A program made the translations under genes and the position numbers. A model generated the notes under the pieces. The model saw only the letters and a list, made by a program, of their open reading frames with translations. It searched no databases and was not told the DNA's origin. Below, in pieces: positions 34,608 to 43,971 of a DNA stretch of 64,000 nt. Numbering within the stretch: the first letter of the stretch is position 1; the number at the start of each line of letters is the position of its first letter. The stretch is from assembly GCA_965119715.1 (NCBI GenBank), contig OZ221969.1:434001-498000 (forward strand), read 5' to 3'. Origin of the DNA: JASBYZ01 sp029983705. GTDB lineage: Bacteria; Actinomycetota; Coriobacteriia; Coriobacteriales; JAEZZM01.

Positions 34608-35867
34608 ATGAAACCGGTAGTAATTATTCCGTCATATTGGACGGACGCGATAAGAGAAATTGAGGAGTCAAAACCTGGCTCATATGATCATGCAACTGAT
34701 ATTAAGGGCACTGCAGAGCTTGATGACTGCTTAAAGTCCCTTCAACAGGTGGCAGGTCTTGAGCAGGTTATCATTCTTTTAATTGCGCTACCTGGTGTTG
34801 AAGAAGAAGCTCGCGTGCGAGTTGAAGAAATTTGCGCGCGCTATCCTTCGGTTCCAAGCTTAATTGTTGACTCCCGTTTTTCTCGTATTCTCTCTGAGAG
34901 GCTTTCAGGCTATCTTGATCAAGTTGATGGAGAAGCTATTGCGCTTAGAGGATACGGTGCGATTAAAAATCTAGGTCTCTGTGTTGCCTCAATATTAGGA
35001 CATGACCTCGTAATCTTTTTAGATGACGATGAGATCGTGCTCTCTGAAGAGTTTTTAATTGATGCTGTCTATGGTCTTGGCCAAGTAACGGTAGAGGGAG
35101 ATCCTGTAGTTGCTAAATCAGGTTATTACTACGACTCAAGAAATTCCCCTTATGCTCAGCTAAGACATGCAAAATGGTATAACAAGCGCTGGTCTAAGCG
35201 AGAAGAGTTTAACGCGTGGATGAATGAGGCACAGTCTGGCCCAAGAATTTCTCGCTCAAACATTTTATGTGGAGGCTGCTTTGCCCTTCATGCAGAAGCC
35301 TACACCAATGTAGCCTTTGACCCATGGATTACTCGAGGTGAAGACTTAGACTACCTTATCAACCTTAGGCTCTATGGTTATGAGGTGTGGTTTGATAACA
35401 TGTGGGCGGTAAAACATATGCCACCACGCCACCGCTCAAGTGCTCCTCGCTTTATGCAAAACGTATATAGATGGATTTACGAGTATAAAAAACTAGAGTA
35501 CGCAAATATCCAAATCGATCTAAATCAGGTAACAGCCCAATCACTCATGCCATACCCTGGTCCTTGGGTATCTGATGACCTTAAAAGCAGGATTACTCAA
35601 ACAGCGCTCATGCGCTCAATTGGAACTTCTGAGAAAAAAGCCTACTTTGATATTTACACCAAGGGTATTAAACGTGCAACTGAGTATGCAGAGGCAAATA
35701 CCTCTAAGTACGTTGAATTCCAAAAAATCTGGCCGGATTTAGTTAAAGAACTTTGGGGAGATGTTGAGCTAAGCCAAGCCTTACTTGACTTACAAAAATC
35801 GCCTGACCCTCATGAACATAAAACAGATGAAGACAATGACGCTCACAGCATAGATATAGATATCTAA
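34608..35867 (+). CDS. Glycosyltransferase, GT2-like
   Basis: 419 residues, no membrane segment. The nucleotide-sugar site is LVIFLDDDEIVL (extended DxD). A later acidic motif GEDLDYLINLRLYGYEV is followed by KHMPPRHRSS. The start VVIIPSYWTDAIRE is typical. Sugar and acceptor unknown; a cytoplasmic enzyme making a glycan or glycolipid is likely. GGAAG ribosome binding site; an acidic C-terminal tail. Confidence 0.78.
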   Translation: MKPVVIIPSYWTDAIREIEESKPGSYDHATDIKGTAELDDCLKSLQQVAGLEQVIILLIALPGVEEEARVRVEEICARYPSVPSLIVDSRFSRILSERLSGYLDQVDGEAIALRGYGAIKNLGLCVASILGHDLVIFLDDDEIVLSEEFLIDAVYGLGQVTVEGDPVVAKSGYYYDSRNSPYAQLRHAKWYNKRWSKREEFNAWMNEAQSGPRISRSNILCGGCFALHAEAYTNVAFDPWITRGEDLDYLINLRLYGYEVWFDNMWAVKHMPPRHRSSAPRFMQNVYRWIYEYKKLEYANIQIDLNQVTAQSLMPYPGPWVSDDLKSRITQTALMRSIGTSEKKAYFDIYTKGIKRATEYAEANTSKYVEFQKIWPDLVKELWGDVELSQALLDLQKSPDPHEHKTDEDNDAHSIDIDI

Positions 35868-35890
35868 AACGTCTTTAAGGAGTCTTAACG

Positions 35891-36676
35891 ATGGTCGTAG
35901 GCACTGGCTTTATTTTTGCAATTTTGCTTGGCGTTTTGGTGGGCATGCTTTCAGCTATGTTTGGCATAGGTGGAGGTGTGGTCATGGTTCCAATGATTAG
36001 ACTTCTCTTTCACCAAGCTGCTGCTATTGCGTCTGCAACCTCTTTGTTTGCAATTCTTCCTACCTCTATAGCGGGGGTAATTTCTCGCCACAAAGAAGGA
36101 AACATTAATTATAAGATTGGTGCTCTCGTGGGTATTGCAGGAGCGCTTACCTCTCCTTTGGGAGCAACTCTTGCCACACATCTTCCAGGCATTATTGCCA
36201 TGGTGCTTACCGCCATTGTTATTATTATTACTGCAATCAAGCAGTTTAAAGATGCGCGCCGCCTTAGGGTAGAAGGCGATGATTCCACTACCCAGGCTAA
36301 GGCAAGCGGTATCTGGTACTACCTTGGAGCTATCTTGCTTGGTCTTTTTATTGGTACCTTCTCAGGCTTTTTAGGACTTGGCGGAGGCTTTATTGTGGTG
36401 CCAATGTTATGCATGTTATACGGTATGACAATCAAGCAAGCTTCAGCAACTTCTCTTGTTGCCATTGTTATCTTAGGTATCCCAGGTGTTATTGCCCACG
36501 CTCTCTATGGAAACATCAACTATCTCTTAGCGCTCTCCTTTATCCTAGGCTCAGTTCCGGGAGCAAAACTTGGTGCCCTAGTTGTTTCTAAAACTTCTAA
36601 CAGAAAACTTACTATTGCATTTGCAATTGTTCTTTTAATTGCAGGTGTGGCACTTGCAGTAAACGAGCTACTGTAA
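35891..36676 (+). CDS. TauE/SafE family sulfite exporter-like permease
   Basis: 261 residues, about eight membrane helices in two repeats. Each repeat has the signature MFGIGGGVVMVPMI or FLGLGGGFIVVPML followed by ASATSL. The family exports organosulfur compounds or sulfite. Substrate not evident. It is followed after nine bases by a sensor kinase that could control it. Confidence 0.88.
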   Translation: MVVGTGFIFAILLGVLVGMLSAMFGIGGGVVMVPMIRLLFHQAAAIASATSLFAILPTSIAGVISRHKEGNINYKIGALVGIAGALTSPLGATLATHLPGIIAMVLTAIVIIITAIKQFKDARRLRVEGDDSTTQAKASGIWYYLGAILLGLFIGTFSGFLGLGGGFIVVPMLCMLYGMTIKQASATSLVAIVILGIPGVIAHALYGNINYLLALSFILGSVPGAKLGALVVSKTSNRKLTIAFAIVLLIAGVALAVNELL

Positions 36677-36685
36677 GGAGCGCAT

Positions 36686-38005
36686 ATGGAATACCATCGT
36701 CACGGTTTATCTGAAACAATCCTCACGACCATTGTTGCTATTTTGGTAATGGTCTTGGTTTGGGGACTTTTGGCGGGCGATGAGATTACCTCGTGGATTC
36801 CTGCAGCAGCAGTAGGTGGTTTGGTAGTAATCGCATTTGTAGTTATCAGAACAACTATATCTCCTGACCACGTACGTGCAGCGCAGATCTCAAAGACCTT
36901 AAAGCTTTCTTCAAAAACCTTAGAGCACATGAGAAATGGTCTAAACGAAGACTCAGCTCAGGCAGTATGTGACCTGCTTTTGCCTTCTACACAAGCGCGT
37001 GCAATCTCTATTAATAACACAAGTATTCACCTTGGTTTTGCAGGCCAGCGCGCAATAGACCAAGTAACGGGTACCCCGCTTTTTTCTAAAGAGATGTTTA
37101 AAGTCTTAAAAGAGCGCGAGATGATGGTAATTACCAACCCACAAAGTCTTGCAATTTTAAGTGAGCATGTGGGCTTTGTGCTTGAAGCTGTGGTTATCAC
37201 CCCGCTTGTAGTGCGAGATGTCTCAGTTGGAGCCATTAAGTTTTACTACGATGCAAAGCCTTTGGTTGACAAAACACAAATTGCAATTATTAGAGGTTTA
37301 TCTGATCTTCTCTCAACCCAGCTTTCCATGTCTGAGCTTGATAAACAATCAGAACTTAGAACAAGAGCTGAGCTTAGAGCGCTTCAGTCACAAATTAATC
37401 CTCACTTTTTATTTAACACTATAAATACCATTGCAGCCTTAATTAGAACTGACCCTAAAAAAGCTCGTGAGCTCTTGCGTGAGTTCTCATTTTTTTATCG
37501 CCAAACCCTAGAAAATTCAGAATCATTTATTACCATAGAAAAAGAGCTCAAGCAAACCATGCGCTATGTCATGTTTGAAAAGGCACGTTTTGGTGAAGAT
37601 ACGATTATAATTAAAGACGAGATAGAAGAGGGACTTGAGAATACTAAGATCCCATCGTTTATAATACAACCTATCATAGAAAATTCTGTGCAACACGGAA
37701 TGCGCAGTGGTGTGCCACTTACCATTACCATTAAAGTCTACAAAGATAAAGATGATGTGGTAATTAGTATTGCCGATGATGGCGTGGGGATGTCGGAAGA
37801 AAATCTTCACTTCATGGGCAAGGCAAGAAAGGCAAACTCTAAAGGGACTGGTATTGCGCTCAGAAATGTTGCGGGCAGACTTAAGGGTTTCTTTGATTCA
37901 GATTCAAGCATGACAATTGAATCAGAAGTGGATCATGGCACTACCACTACAATGAGGCTGGGTGGTGCAGCGCGTCAAAAGGGAGAGGATATAGAAGATG
38001 CTTAG
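36686..38005 (+). CDS. LytS/YehU-type sensor histidine kinase
   Basis: 439 residues. Two N-terminal membrane segments (about 11-32 and 38-57) precede a GAF-like region and the His_kinase motif QINPHFLFNTINTIAALIR. The ATPase part has PIIENSVQHGM and ADDGVGMSEENL with GTGIALRNV. The next gene, an overlapping LytTR regulator, is its partner. AAGGAG ribosome binding site. Confidence 0.92.
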   Translation: MEYHRHGLSETILTTIVAILVMVLVWGLLAGDEITSWIPAAAVGGLVVIAFVVIRTTISPDHVRAAQISKTLKLSSKTLEHMRNGLNEDSAQAVCDLLLPSTQARAISINNTSIHLGFAGQRAIDQVTGTPLFSKEMFKVLKEREMMVITNPQSLAILSEHVGFVLEAVVITPLVVRDVSVGAIKFYYDAKPLVDKTQIAIIRGLSDLLSTQLSMSELDKQSELRTRAELRALQSQINPHFLFNTINTIAALIRTDPKKARELLREFSFFYRQTLENSESFITIEKELKQTMRYVMFEKARFGEDTIIIKDEIEEGLENTKIPSFIIQPIIENSVQHGMRSGVPLTITIKVYKDKDDVVISIADDGVGMSEENLHFMGKARKANSKGTGIALRNVAGRLKGFFDSDSSMTIESEVDHGTTTTMRLGGAARQKGEDIEDA

Positions 38006-38711
38006 AGCGATGATTGTCGACGATGAAGCTCCAGCAAGATCTGAGCTTAAATATTTAATTGATGAAGTAGGACAGGTTGAGGTTGTAGCTGAGGCTGCTA
38101 ATGTACGAGAGGCAATTGAAGCTCTCAAAGATAAGCGCGTTGACCTTATGTTTTTGGATGTATCTATGCCTGAGGTTAACGGCATGCAATTTGCTGAGGC
38201 GCTTGGCAGACTTAAAAACCCTCCCGTTATTGTTTTTGTAACAGCATACGGTGAATATGCTGCAGATGCATTTGCTGTAAATGCCATAGATTACCTGGTT
38301 AAACCTGTTGAAGAAGATAGACTTAAGCAGGCAATTGTTAAGGTTGGTCAGTACTTTGCAGGTCAAAATAAAAAGACTGCAAGTGAGAGAATTCCTGTTG
38401 AAAAAAACGGCAAAAAGGTTTTGGTTAACACCGAAGAGATTCACTACATTATGGCAAAAGATGATTACTCTTATCTTTACACCGAAGACGATAGATATCT
38501 CTCAACTGCATCGTTGGCAAACCTTGAGTCAAGACTTGCAGATCAGGGATTTTTTAGAGCTCACAGAGGTTATCTCGTAAACTTAGCCTACGTAACTGAG
38601 GTTGAGTCAATCAGTGGAGGTACCTTACGTCTTACCTTGCGTGGTGTAGAAGAGCAAATTCCTGTTTCAAGAAGAAGAGTTCCTTCAATTAAAAAAGCTC
38701 TTGGCCTCTAA
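37998..38711 (+). CDS. LytTR-family response regulator
   Basis: 237 residues. Receiver: DDEAPARSEL, phospho-aspartate in LMFLDVSMPEVNG, and K in YLVKPVEEDRL. The C-terminal LytTR DNA-binding domain contains YIMAKDDYSYLYTED and RGYLVNLAYV. It overlaps the kinase end by eight bases. The targets may include the adjacent TauE-like permease (inference). Confidence 0.94.
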   Translation: MLRAMIVDDEAPARSELKYLIDEVGQVEVVAEAANVREAIEALKDKRVDLMFLDVSMPEVNGMQFAEALGRLKNPPVIVFVTAYGEYAADAFAVNAIDYLVKPVEEDRLKQAIVKVGQYFAGQNKKTASERIPVEKNGKKVLVNTEEIHYIMAKDDYSYLYTEDDRYLSTASLANLESRLADQGFFRAHRGYLVNLAYVTEVESISGGTLRLTLRGVEEQIPVSRRRVPSIKKALGL

Positions 38712-39257
38712 ATGAAGCTGAGTAAATCCATACCACAAGATAATTTTATTATTGTTTCTCCAAAAGATCTTTGGCCAGAGATTTCTGGCACCAAGCTTGG
38801 CCTTATATCTGATACACACGGCAAGCTTAAGGCAGATGTCTTTGATGCCCTTGGTGGTTCAGATTTAATCTTGCATGCAGGAGATATTGTGGGCGATGAT
38901 ATCTTGCCCTCCCTTGAGGCAATAGCTCCCGTACATGCAGTTATAGGTAATAACGATTATCCGGGTGAGTATGGGCCTAAGGTGGGGTTCGTAGAGATTC
39001 TTGAGGTCGAGGCTTTGCGCATTAAGATAATTCATCGCCCTCAAGATATTAAGTCTTACGACACAGACATTGTGATGTTTGGCCACACCCACGTTCCTCA
39101 CTTTGAATATGCTCTATCTGATGATGACTTTGGAGATACCCTCTTAATTAACCCAGGCTCCAATACACGTTCTCGCTCAAGCTATAAGCATACCTGCGCG
39201 CGCATGATTATCTCTGGTGATGAAGTGCGCTATTTTGCTTTAGTTGAGCTTCTTTGA
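38712..39257 (+). CDS. YfcE/MJ0936-type metallophosphodiesterase
   Basis: 181 residues. Metal motifs: GLISDTHGKL, LHAGDIVGDD, VIGNNDYPGE, and GHTHVPHFE with NPGS. The family hydrolyses phosphodiesters with two metal ions. The ATG follows the LytTR stop codon directly. Its 3' end overlaps the convergent pgi gene by 28 bases. Confidence 0.88.
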   Translation: MKLSKSIPQDNFIIVSPKDLWPEISGTKLGLISDTHGKLKADVFDALGGSDLILHAGDIVGDDILPSLEAIAPVHAVIGNNDYPGEYGPKVGFVEILEVEALRIKIIHRPQDIKSYDTDIVMFGHTHVPHFEYALSDDDFGDTLLINPGSNTRSRSSYKHTCARMIISGDEVRYFALVELL

Positions 39258-40942
39258 GCTGCGCGCTCAAAGGCATCTGCAAGCTTAATCAAAGTTTCTG
39301 GATGATTGTTTTCTAAATGTAAATGAATTGCTCGGCGCCCGCGTTGAGAGAGGGTATAGAGGTCACCTTTTGACTGAGCAATCATAATGTCAGAGAGCGA
39401 GTGTGACTCTCCTGGTACCAGTATGTCATCATCCTCACTTGCAGAGAGGGTAAAGAATATTCCAGTATTAGGGCCACCTTTATGAAGCTGACCTGTTGAG
39501 TGAAGATACCTGGGTCCAATCTCTAGGCAAACGGGGAGTGCAAGGTGCTTTGCCATTGTGTATCTGATGTTTTCTAAGGGAGCGCGCCTGTCACCAGTAA
39601 AGGGTAAAAAGGCATTAATGGATACCCAGTCACCTTCTCTTGTCGACTCAAACATCATGTCTAAGATCTCATCAAGGCTCTCAAATTCCTGACCATAAAA
39701 ATAGTCAGAGGCCTCTGCAATAAGCCAGTCTTCTTTAAGTGCTTTTGCCTCATAAGGTAAAAGTCCGTGAAGCGCACGCGATGAGTTTGTTTTAGCCTCT
39801 GCAACATCTGGCTGGTTAAAGGGGTCTACTCCCAATAGGTAGCCAAGCATGGCAACGGCATATTCCCACATTACAAAGTAGGCACCAAGGTCATAGGCAC
39901 CCTCTATACAAAATCGAGCACAGGGAACACTTGCATCCAAGAGATCACAATCATACATAGGAGAGCAGCAGTATTCCATGGTGTGTAATAGCACAGGGCG
40001 CACCGGATAAGGTGGGTTTAAAAGCTTGGGGTCAATAGCAATTTGAGGCACAATACCCTTGCCGTTTTTACCAAGAGATTCTGCAACTAACTGCTCAATC
40101 CAAAGGCCCAATACTCTTCCCGGTTGAGGGCTTAGGTAGGAAAATGCATGAGCACTCTCAATACTTACATTGGCAAATAAAAAGGCTGCAAGCTGGAGCC
40201 CTGGGTTATCGGCATTATCCTGTGAGCAGCGCTCTTCCATGCGCGCAGCGTTTTCAATAAGTTTATGGATATCCATACCTATTAACGCTGCAGGTACCAG
40301 ACCAAATACACTTAAGGCAGAAAACCTTCCACCCACACTTGGCTCTCCTAAAAATACTGCCCTATAACCTCTTTCAAGTGCAAGCTTGTGCATGCGTGTA
40401 TTTGGGTCAGTGATGACTATAAAGCGTTTAGCTGCACGCTCTTCTCCTAACACACTTGATGCAAAGTCCCAGATAATACGCGCCATAGAACTTGTTTCAA
40501 GGGTGGTACCTGATTTAGAAGAAACTATAATGACGGCTTTTTCTATATCAATATCAGCCATAATGCGGTGCATGTATAAAGGAGAGAGTGAGTCTAGGGT
40601 AGAAAAGCGTATGTCTGAATTTTCTTGAGAAAATACCTTAGAAAGTGTCATGGCTGCTTGAGAAGATCCACCCTCACCAATTAATACCACGCGCTCTAAG
40701 CCCTCAGAAATAAGCTCATCTGCTAAGTCTTTAATCTCATCAAGTGAGTAAGGTGGGCAAGAAGCCAAGTCAGTCCAGCCCATAAAGTTTTGGGCAGAAA
40801 TCTCGGCCGAGTGTGAAAAATTGTATAGGCTCGCATCCTTTTTATGGATACGAGAGGCTGCTTTTTGCGCAAGTAAATCTTCTACAAGCGCATCTTGAGC
40901 CTTAGAACTACTAAACTGTGCCAAAGCACTCCATTCAAACAA
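39230..40942 (-). CDS. pgi: Glucose-6-phosphate isomerase family protein
   Basis: 570 residues. SIS-type motifs SSKSGTTLETSS and VGGRFSALSVFGLVPAAL match PGI. The C-terminal STGQLHKGGPNTGIFF contains the catalytic lysine. It interconverts glucose-6-phosphate and fructose-6-phosphate. It is longer than the E. coli enzyme and resembles the PGI part of actinobacterial transaldolase-PGI fusions, but no transaldolase domain is present here. Confidence 0.88.
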   Translation of the reverse strand: MFEWSALAQFSSSKAQDALVEDLLAQKAASRIHKKDASLYNFSHSAEISAQNFMGWTDLASCPPYSLDEIKDLADELISEGLERVVLIGEGGSSQAAMTLSKVFSQENSDIRFSTLDSLSPLYMHRIMADIDIEKAVIIVSSKSGTTLETSSMARIIWDFASSVLGEERAAKRFIVITDPNTRMHKLALERGYRAVFLGEPSVGGRFSALSVFGLVPAALIGMDIHKLIENAARMEERCSQDNADNPGLQLAAFLFANVSIESAHAFSYLSPQPGRVLGLWIEQLVAESLGKNGKGIVPQIAIDPKLLNPPYPVRPVLLHTMEYCCSPMYDCDLLDASVPCARFCIEGAYDLGAYFVMWEYAVAMLGYLLGVDPFNQPDVAEAKTNSSRALHGLLPYEAKALKEDWLIAEASDYFYGQEFESLDEILDMMFESTREGDWVSINAFLPFTGDRRAPLENIRYTMAKHLALPVCLEIGPRYLHSTGQLHKGGPNTGIFFTLSASEDDDILVPGESHSLSDIMIAQSKGDLYTLSQRGRRAIHLHLENNHPETLIKLADAFERAAQRSSTKAK

Positions 40943-40990
40943 ACAATATCTAAAAAGTAAGTTTAACAGAAGGCGTCTGGGTATACTTTG

Positions 40991-41003
40991 TCTGTAACAC
41001 AGA
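40991..41003. promoter_or_regulatory. Small dyad between pgi and the SDR gene
   Basis: TCTGT (40991-40995) and ACAGA (40999-41003) are inverted around AAC in the divergent region, about 40 bp before the SDR start. A possible operator. Confidence 0.3.
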
Positions 41004-41042
41004 TGTAAATTAACGGAAGTTACTGCAAAGGACGTGAAAACT

Positions 41043-41813
41043 ATGGAGAACTACTTTGATTTAACAGGCCAGGTAGCAGTAGTTACAGGTGCATCATCTG
41101 GACTTGGTGTTCAGTATGCAAAAGCGCTTGCTAACCAAGGTGCCCGGATTGCTTTAATCGCACGAAGAGAAGAAAAGCTTAAGGCTGTTAAAGAAGAAAT
41201 TGAAAGTAGCTATGACACAACCGTTAGATACTATCCGCTTGATTTAACTGAGTTCGATAAAATCCAAGGCATAGTTGATCAAATCGAAAAAGATTTTGGA
41301 AAGATTGATATCTTAGTAAACAACGCCGGTATTGCACGTGGGTATCTCTCAAAAGACTTCCCACAAGAAGACTGGCTTGTAATGATTAACACCAACTTAA
41401 ATTCAGTTTTCTTTATGGCTCAGGCAGTTGGTAATGTCATGATTAAAAACAAGTACGGACGCGTTATCAACATTGGTTCTGTTCACTCAAACGTAAGTAT
41501 CCCTTATGGTCGTTTGAGCGCATATGTAACCACTAAGTTTGGAGTACGTGGTCTTACAATCGCACTTGCTCAGGAGTGGGCACAGTACAACATTACGGTA
41601 AACGCTATTGGACCTGCATACTTTAAGTCAGAGATGACAGAAAAACTTTTAGATAATGAAAACTTCAAGGGAGTAGTTGATGCAATTTGCCCAATGAAGA
41701 GAATTGGTAATCCGGGCGAGCTTAATACCACCCTTCTTTACTTTGCATCCAAACACTCATCCTACACTACCGGCCAGCTCATTACTGTAGACGGTGGATG
41801 GACTACTGTTTAG
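41043..41813 (+). CDS. Short-chain dehydrogenase/reductase
   Basis: 256 residues from the ATG at 41043, ten bases after AAAGGA; a GTG at 41034 is too near the ribosome binding site. NAD(P)-binding GASSGLGVQYAKAL, NNAG, catalytic S in NIGSVHSN, YxxxK as AYVTTK, and the C-terminal GQLITVDGGW are visible. It resembles gluconate 5-dehydrogenase/3-oxoacyl-ACP reductase types. Substrate unknown. Confidence 0.87.
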   Translation: MENYFDLTGQVAVVTGASSGLGVQYAKALANQGARIALIARREEKLKAVKEEIESSYDTTVRYYPLDLTEFDKIQGIVDQIEKDFGKIDILVNNAGIARGYLSKDFPQEDWLVMINTNLNSVFFMAQAVGNVMIKNKYGRVINIGSVHSNVSIPYGRLSAYVTTKFGVRGLTIALAQEWAQYNITVNAIGPAYFKSEMTEKLLDNENFKGVVDAICPMKRIGNPGELNTTLLYFASKHSSYTTGQLITVDGGWTTV

Positions 41814-41823
41814 GAGAATTTAG

Positions 41824-42453
41824 ATGTGTTCTCGGTATCGCGCACTAGACTATAGCATTGCAAAAGAGTTTGTTGATGCCTTAAACAACAAAGAAGCTTT
41901 TGTGTATGAGCTACAAGACGATGCCGATTCTGAGCCGTATCAACTGGTGTTTCCAGGGGCTACGGCTCCTGTTATTAGTCCAGTATTTACAGGCGATAAA
42001 CCCACTGGCCTTGCGCTTGATAAGTTAAGCTGGGGCTATACGGTTGAGTGGAATAATAAACCAATCTTTAATACGCGCTTTGAGACTGCTATTAAAGATG
42101 AGGGAAGAAATATGTGGCGTGAGTCTTTAGCTTCGCGTCGTTGTCTTATTCCAAGTATGGGCTTTTATGAGCCACATAAAACTGAAACCAAGCCGTCTGA
42201 AAAGACCGGCAAACCTATCAAACAAAATTATCTTTTTACACTTCCAAATGATTCACTCATGTTTATTGCTGGGGTCTTTAACGCTGAAGGTCAATATTCA
42301 ATGATGACTACAAGTCCCAATAAATGGGTGAGTGATATTCACACAAGAATGCCTATTGTGCTTGATAAATCAGAACTTATGACCTGGTTATTTGGGGACT
42401 ATGAGAAAGTCTTTGATAGAAGTGGCTTAGAGCTTGTGGCTGAGAGGGCATAA
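41824..42453 (+). CDS. SRAP/YedK-family protein (abasic-site crosslinker)
   Basis: 209 residues. Cys2 directly after Met (MCSRYR), then NTRFETA, RRCLIPSMGFYEP and the C-terminal IHTRMPIVL motif define the SRAP (HMCES) family. It covalently caps abasic sites in single-stranded DNA through Cys2. It lies ten bases after the SDR gene and is probably cotranscribed. Confidence 0.92.
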   Translation: MCSRYRALDYSIAKEFVDALNNKEAFVYELQDDADSEPYQLVFPGATAPVISPVFTGDKPTGLALDKLSWGYTVEWNNKPIFNTRFETAIKDEGRNMWRESLASRRCLIPSMGFYEPHKTETKPSEKTGKPIKQNYLFTLPNDSLMFIAGVFNAEGQYSMMTTSPNKWVSDIHTRMPIVLDKSELMTWLFGDYEKVFDRSGLELVAERA

Positions 42454-42488
42454 AAAACCTCAAACCTATAAGGTTCGAGGTTTTAAAA
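42452..42488. terminator. Bidirectional terminator between SRAP gene and trxA
   Basis: AAAACCTC (42454-42461) pairs with GAGGTTTT (42477-42484). An inner AACC/GGTT stem extends it. A- and T-runs lie on both sides, so it can serve both convergent genes. Confidence 0.85.
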
Positions 42489-42513
42489 AGAGAAATGAAA
42501 AAGGATCTATATC

Positions 42514-42837
42514 TTATAGATGCTCTTCAATTTGAGACATGATTGAAGCCTTTGGAGCAGCACCTACCATAGTTGCTACAGGCTCTCCACCCTTGAATAA
42601 AATCATGGTTGGAATTGAAAGTACGTGGTACTTAGAAGCAAGGTCTTGGTTAGCCTCTACATCTACTTTACCAACACCAAAGCGTCCGTCATTCTCTTCT
42701 GCAATTTCTTCAATGATTGGACCTAAGGTTCTACAAGGACCGCACCAAGCTGCCCAAAAGTCAACAAGGTAAGGTTTGTCAGATTTTAATACCTTCTCAT
42801 CAAAATCTGCTGATGTTAATTGATCTGGCTTAGCCAT
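42514..42837 (-). CDS. trxA: Thioredoxin
   Basis: 107 residues, active site WAAWCGPCRTL, cis-Pro in SIPTMILF. A cytosolic disulfide reductant for ribonucleotide reductase and peroxiredoxin, both encoded in the window. The ATG follows an AAGGAGAAT ribosome binding site. Confidence 0.96.
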   Translation of the reverse strand: MAKPDQLTSADFDEKVLKSDKPYLVDFWAAWCGPCRTLGPIIEEIAEENDGRFGVGKVDVEANQDLASKYHVLSIPTMILFKGGEPVATMVGAAPKASIMSQIEEHL

Positions 42838-42930
42838 GATTCTCCTTCCGGTGCTTTATATAAGCAATAATTTTAAAATTAAAGTGTAACGTAGGTTCTG
42901 ATACCCAAATTTAGTTTTATAAAACTCAAG

Positions 42931-43965
42931 CTAACAAATTCTTGGGAGCTGCTCGCCCACTAACATATCTAATACACGCTCCGAGCCAAAAGGCGTCACA
43001 ACTGATACGAGTGGGTGGTCGGCCTTGCGAGGAGTGCATACCTCACCAATAATGGCGGCTACCTTTCCAAGTGGATTTGCCCTCATGGCTTCAAGCGCAG
43101 CCTCAGCTTCCTCTGCGTCAACTATGCATACCATCTTTCCTTCATTGGCTACCTGGTATACATCGTAGCCAAGCATGTCGCAGGCAGCGCGCACCTCGTC
43201 TTTAACGGGAACTTTTTCTTCATAGATTTTGATGTCTTGACCACACTGATCAGCAAACTCATTTAAGGTAGATGCAAGACCACCACGCGTTGGGTCTCTA
43301 AATGCCTTTACCTTTGAGCAAGATTTAAGCACATCAGCAATCAGATGATTAAGAGGTGCTGCATCAGAGGTAATCGTGGTGCTAAAAGAGAGCTCTTCTC
43401 TGCATGAGATAATTGCAATGCCGTGGTCTCCTAAGGTACCTGAAACCAGTACCTTATCGCCCGCTTTAATATTGTGACCAGATAGATTTCTACCAGGCTC
43501 AATAATGCCAATACCAGAGGTGTTAATAAAGAGCTTGTCGGCCTTACCGCGCTCAACTACCTTGGTGTCTCCGGTAACAATTTTTACTCCGGCTTCTTTT
43601 GCAGCCTTTGCCATTGATGCAATAACTTCTTTGAGCTCAGATATGGCAAGTCCCTCTTCCAAAATAAAGCCACAGCTTAAATAGAGGGGAGTAGCTCCTG
43701 CAGTTGCCACATCATTTACGGTGCCGCAAATTGCCAAACGTCCAATGTCTGCTCCGGGAAAAGAAATTGGAGATACTACAAAAGAATCGGTTGAAAAACT
43801 CAGTGAGCTTCCCGGTTTAATGTGATCTAAAGAGAGCTTGGCTGCGTCATCACCATGAAGGAGGATGTCTGAGCCATATCCCTCATAAAACAAGTCATCA
43901 ATAATTTCTTTCATCATGACCCCGCCCGAACCGTGGGCAAGTAAGACGGTCTGTTCTTTTTTCAT
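42931..43965 (-). CDS. hypE: Hydrogenase maturation protein HypE
   Basis: 344 residues. PurM-like ATP-binding fold (LLHGDDAAKL, SFSTDSFVVSP, GTVNDVATAGATP). It ends in PRIC, the C-terminal cysteine that takes a carbamoyl group from HypF and dehydrates it to thiocyanate for the NiFe centre. Last gene of the hyp operon, six bases after hypD. Confidence 0.95.
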   Translation of the reverse strand: MKKEQTVLLAHGSGGVMMKEIIDDLFYEGYGSDILLHGDDAAKLSLDHIKPGSSLSFSTDSFVVSPISFPGADIGRLAICGTVNDVATAGATPLYLSCGFILEEGLAISELKEVIASMAKAAKEAGVKIVTGDTKVVERGKADKLFINTSGIGIIEPGRNLSGHNIKAGDKVLVSGTLGDHGIAIISCREELSFSTTITSDAAPLNHLIADVLKSCSKVKAFRDPTRGGLASTLNEFADQCGQDIKIYEEKVPVKDEVRAACDMLGYDVYQVANEGKMVCIVDAEEAEAALEAMRANPLGKVAAIIGEVCTPRKADHPLVSVVTPFGSERVLDMLVGEQLPRIC

Positions 43966-43971
43966 GACTTC

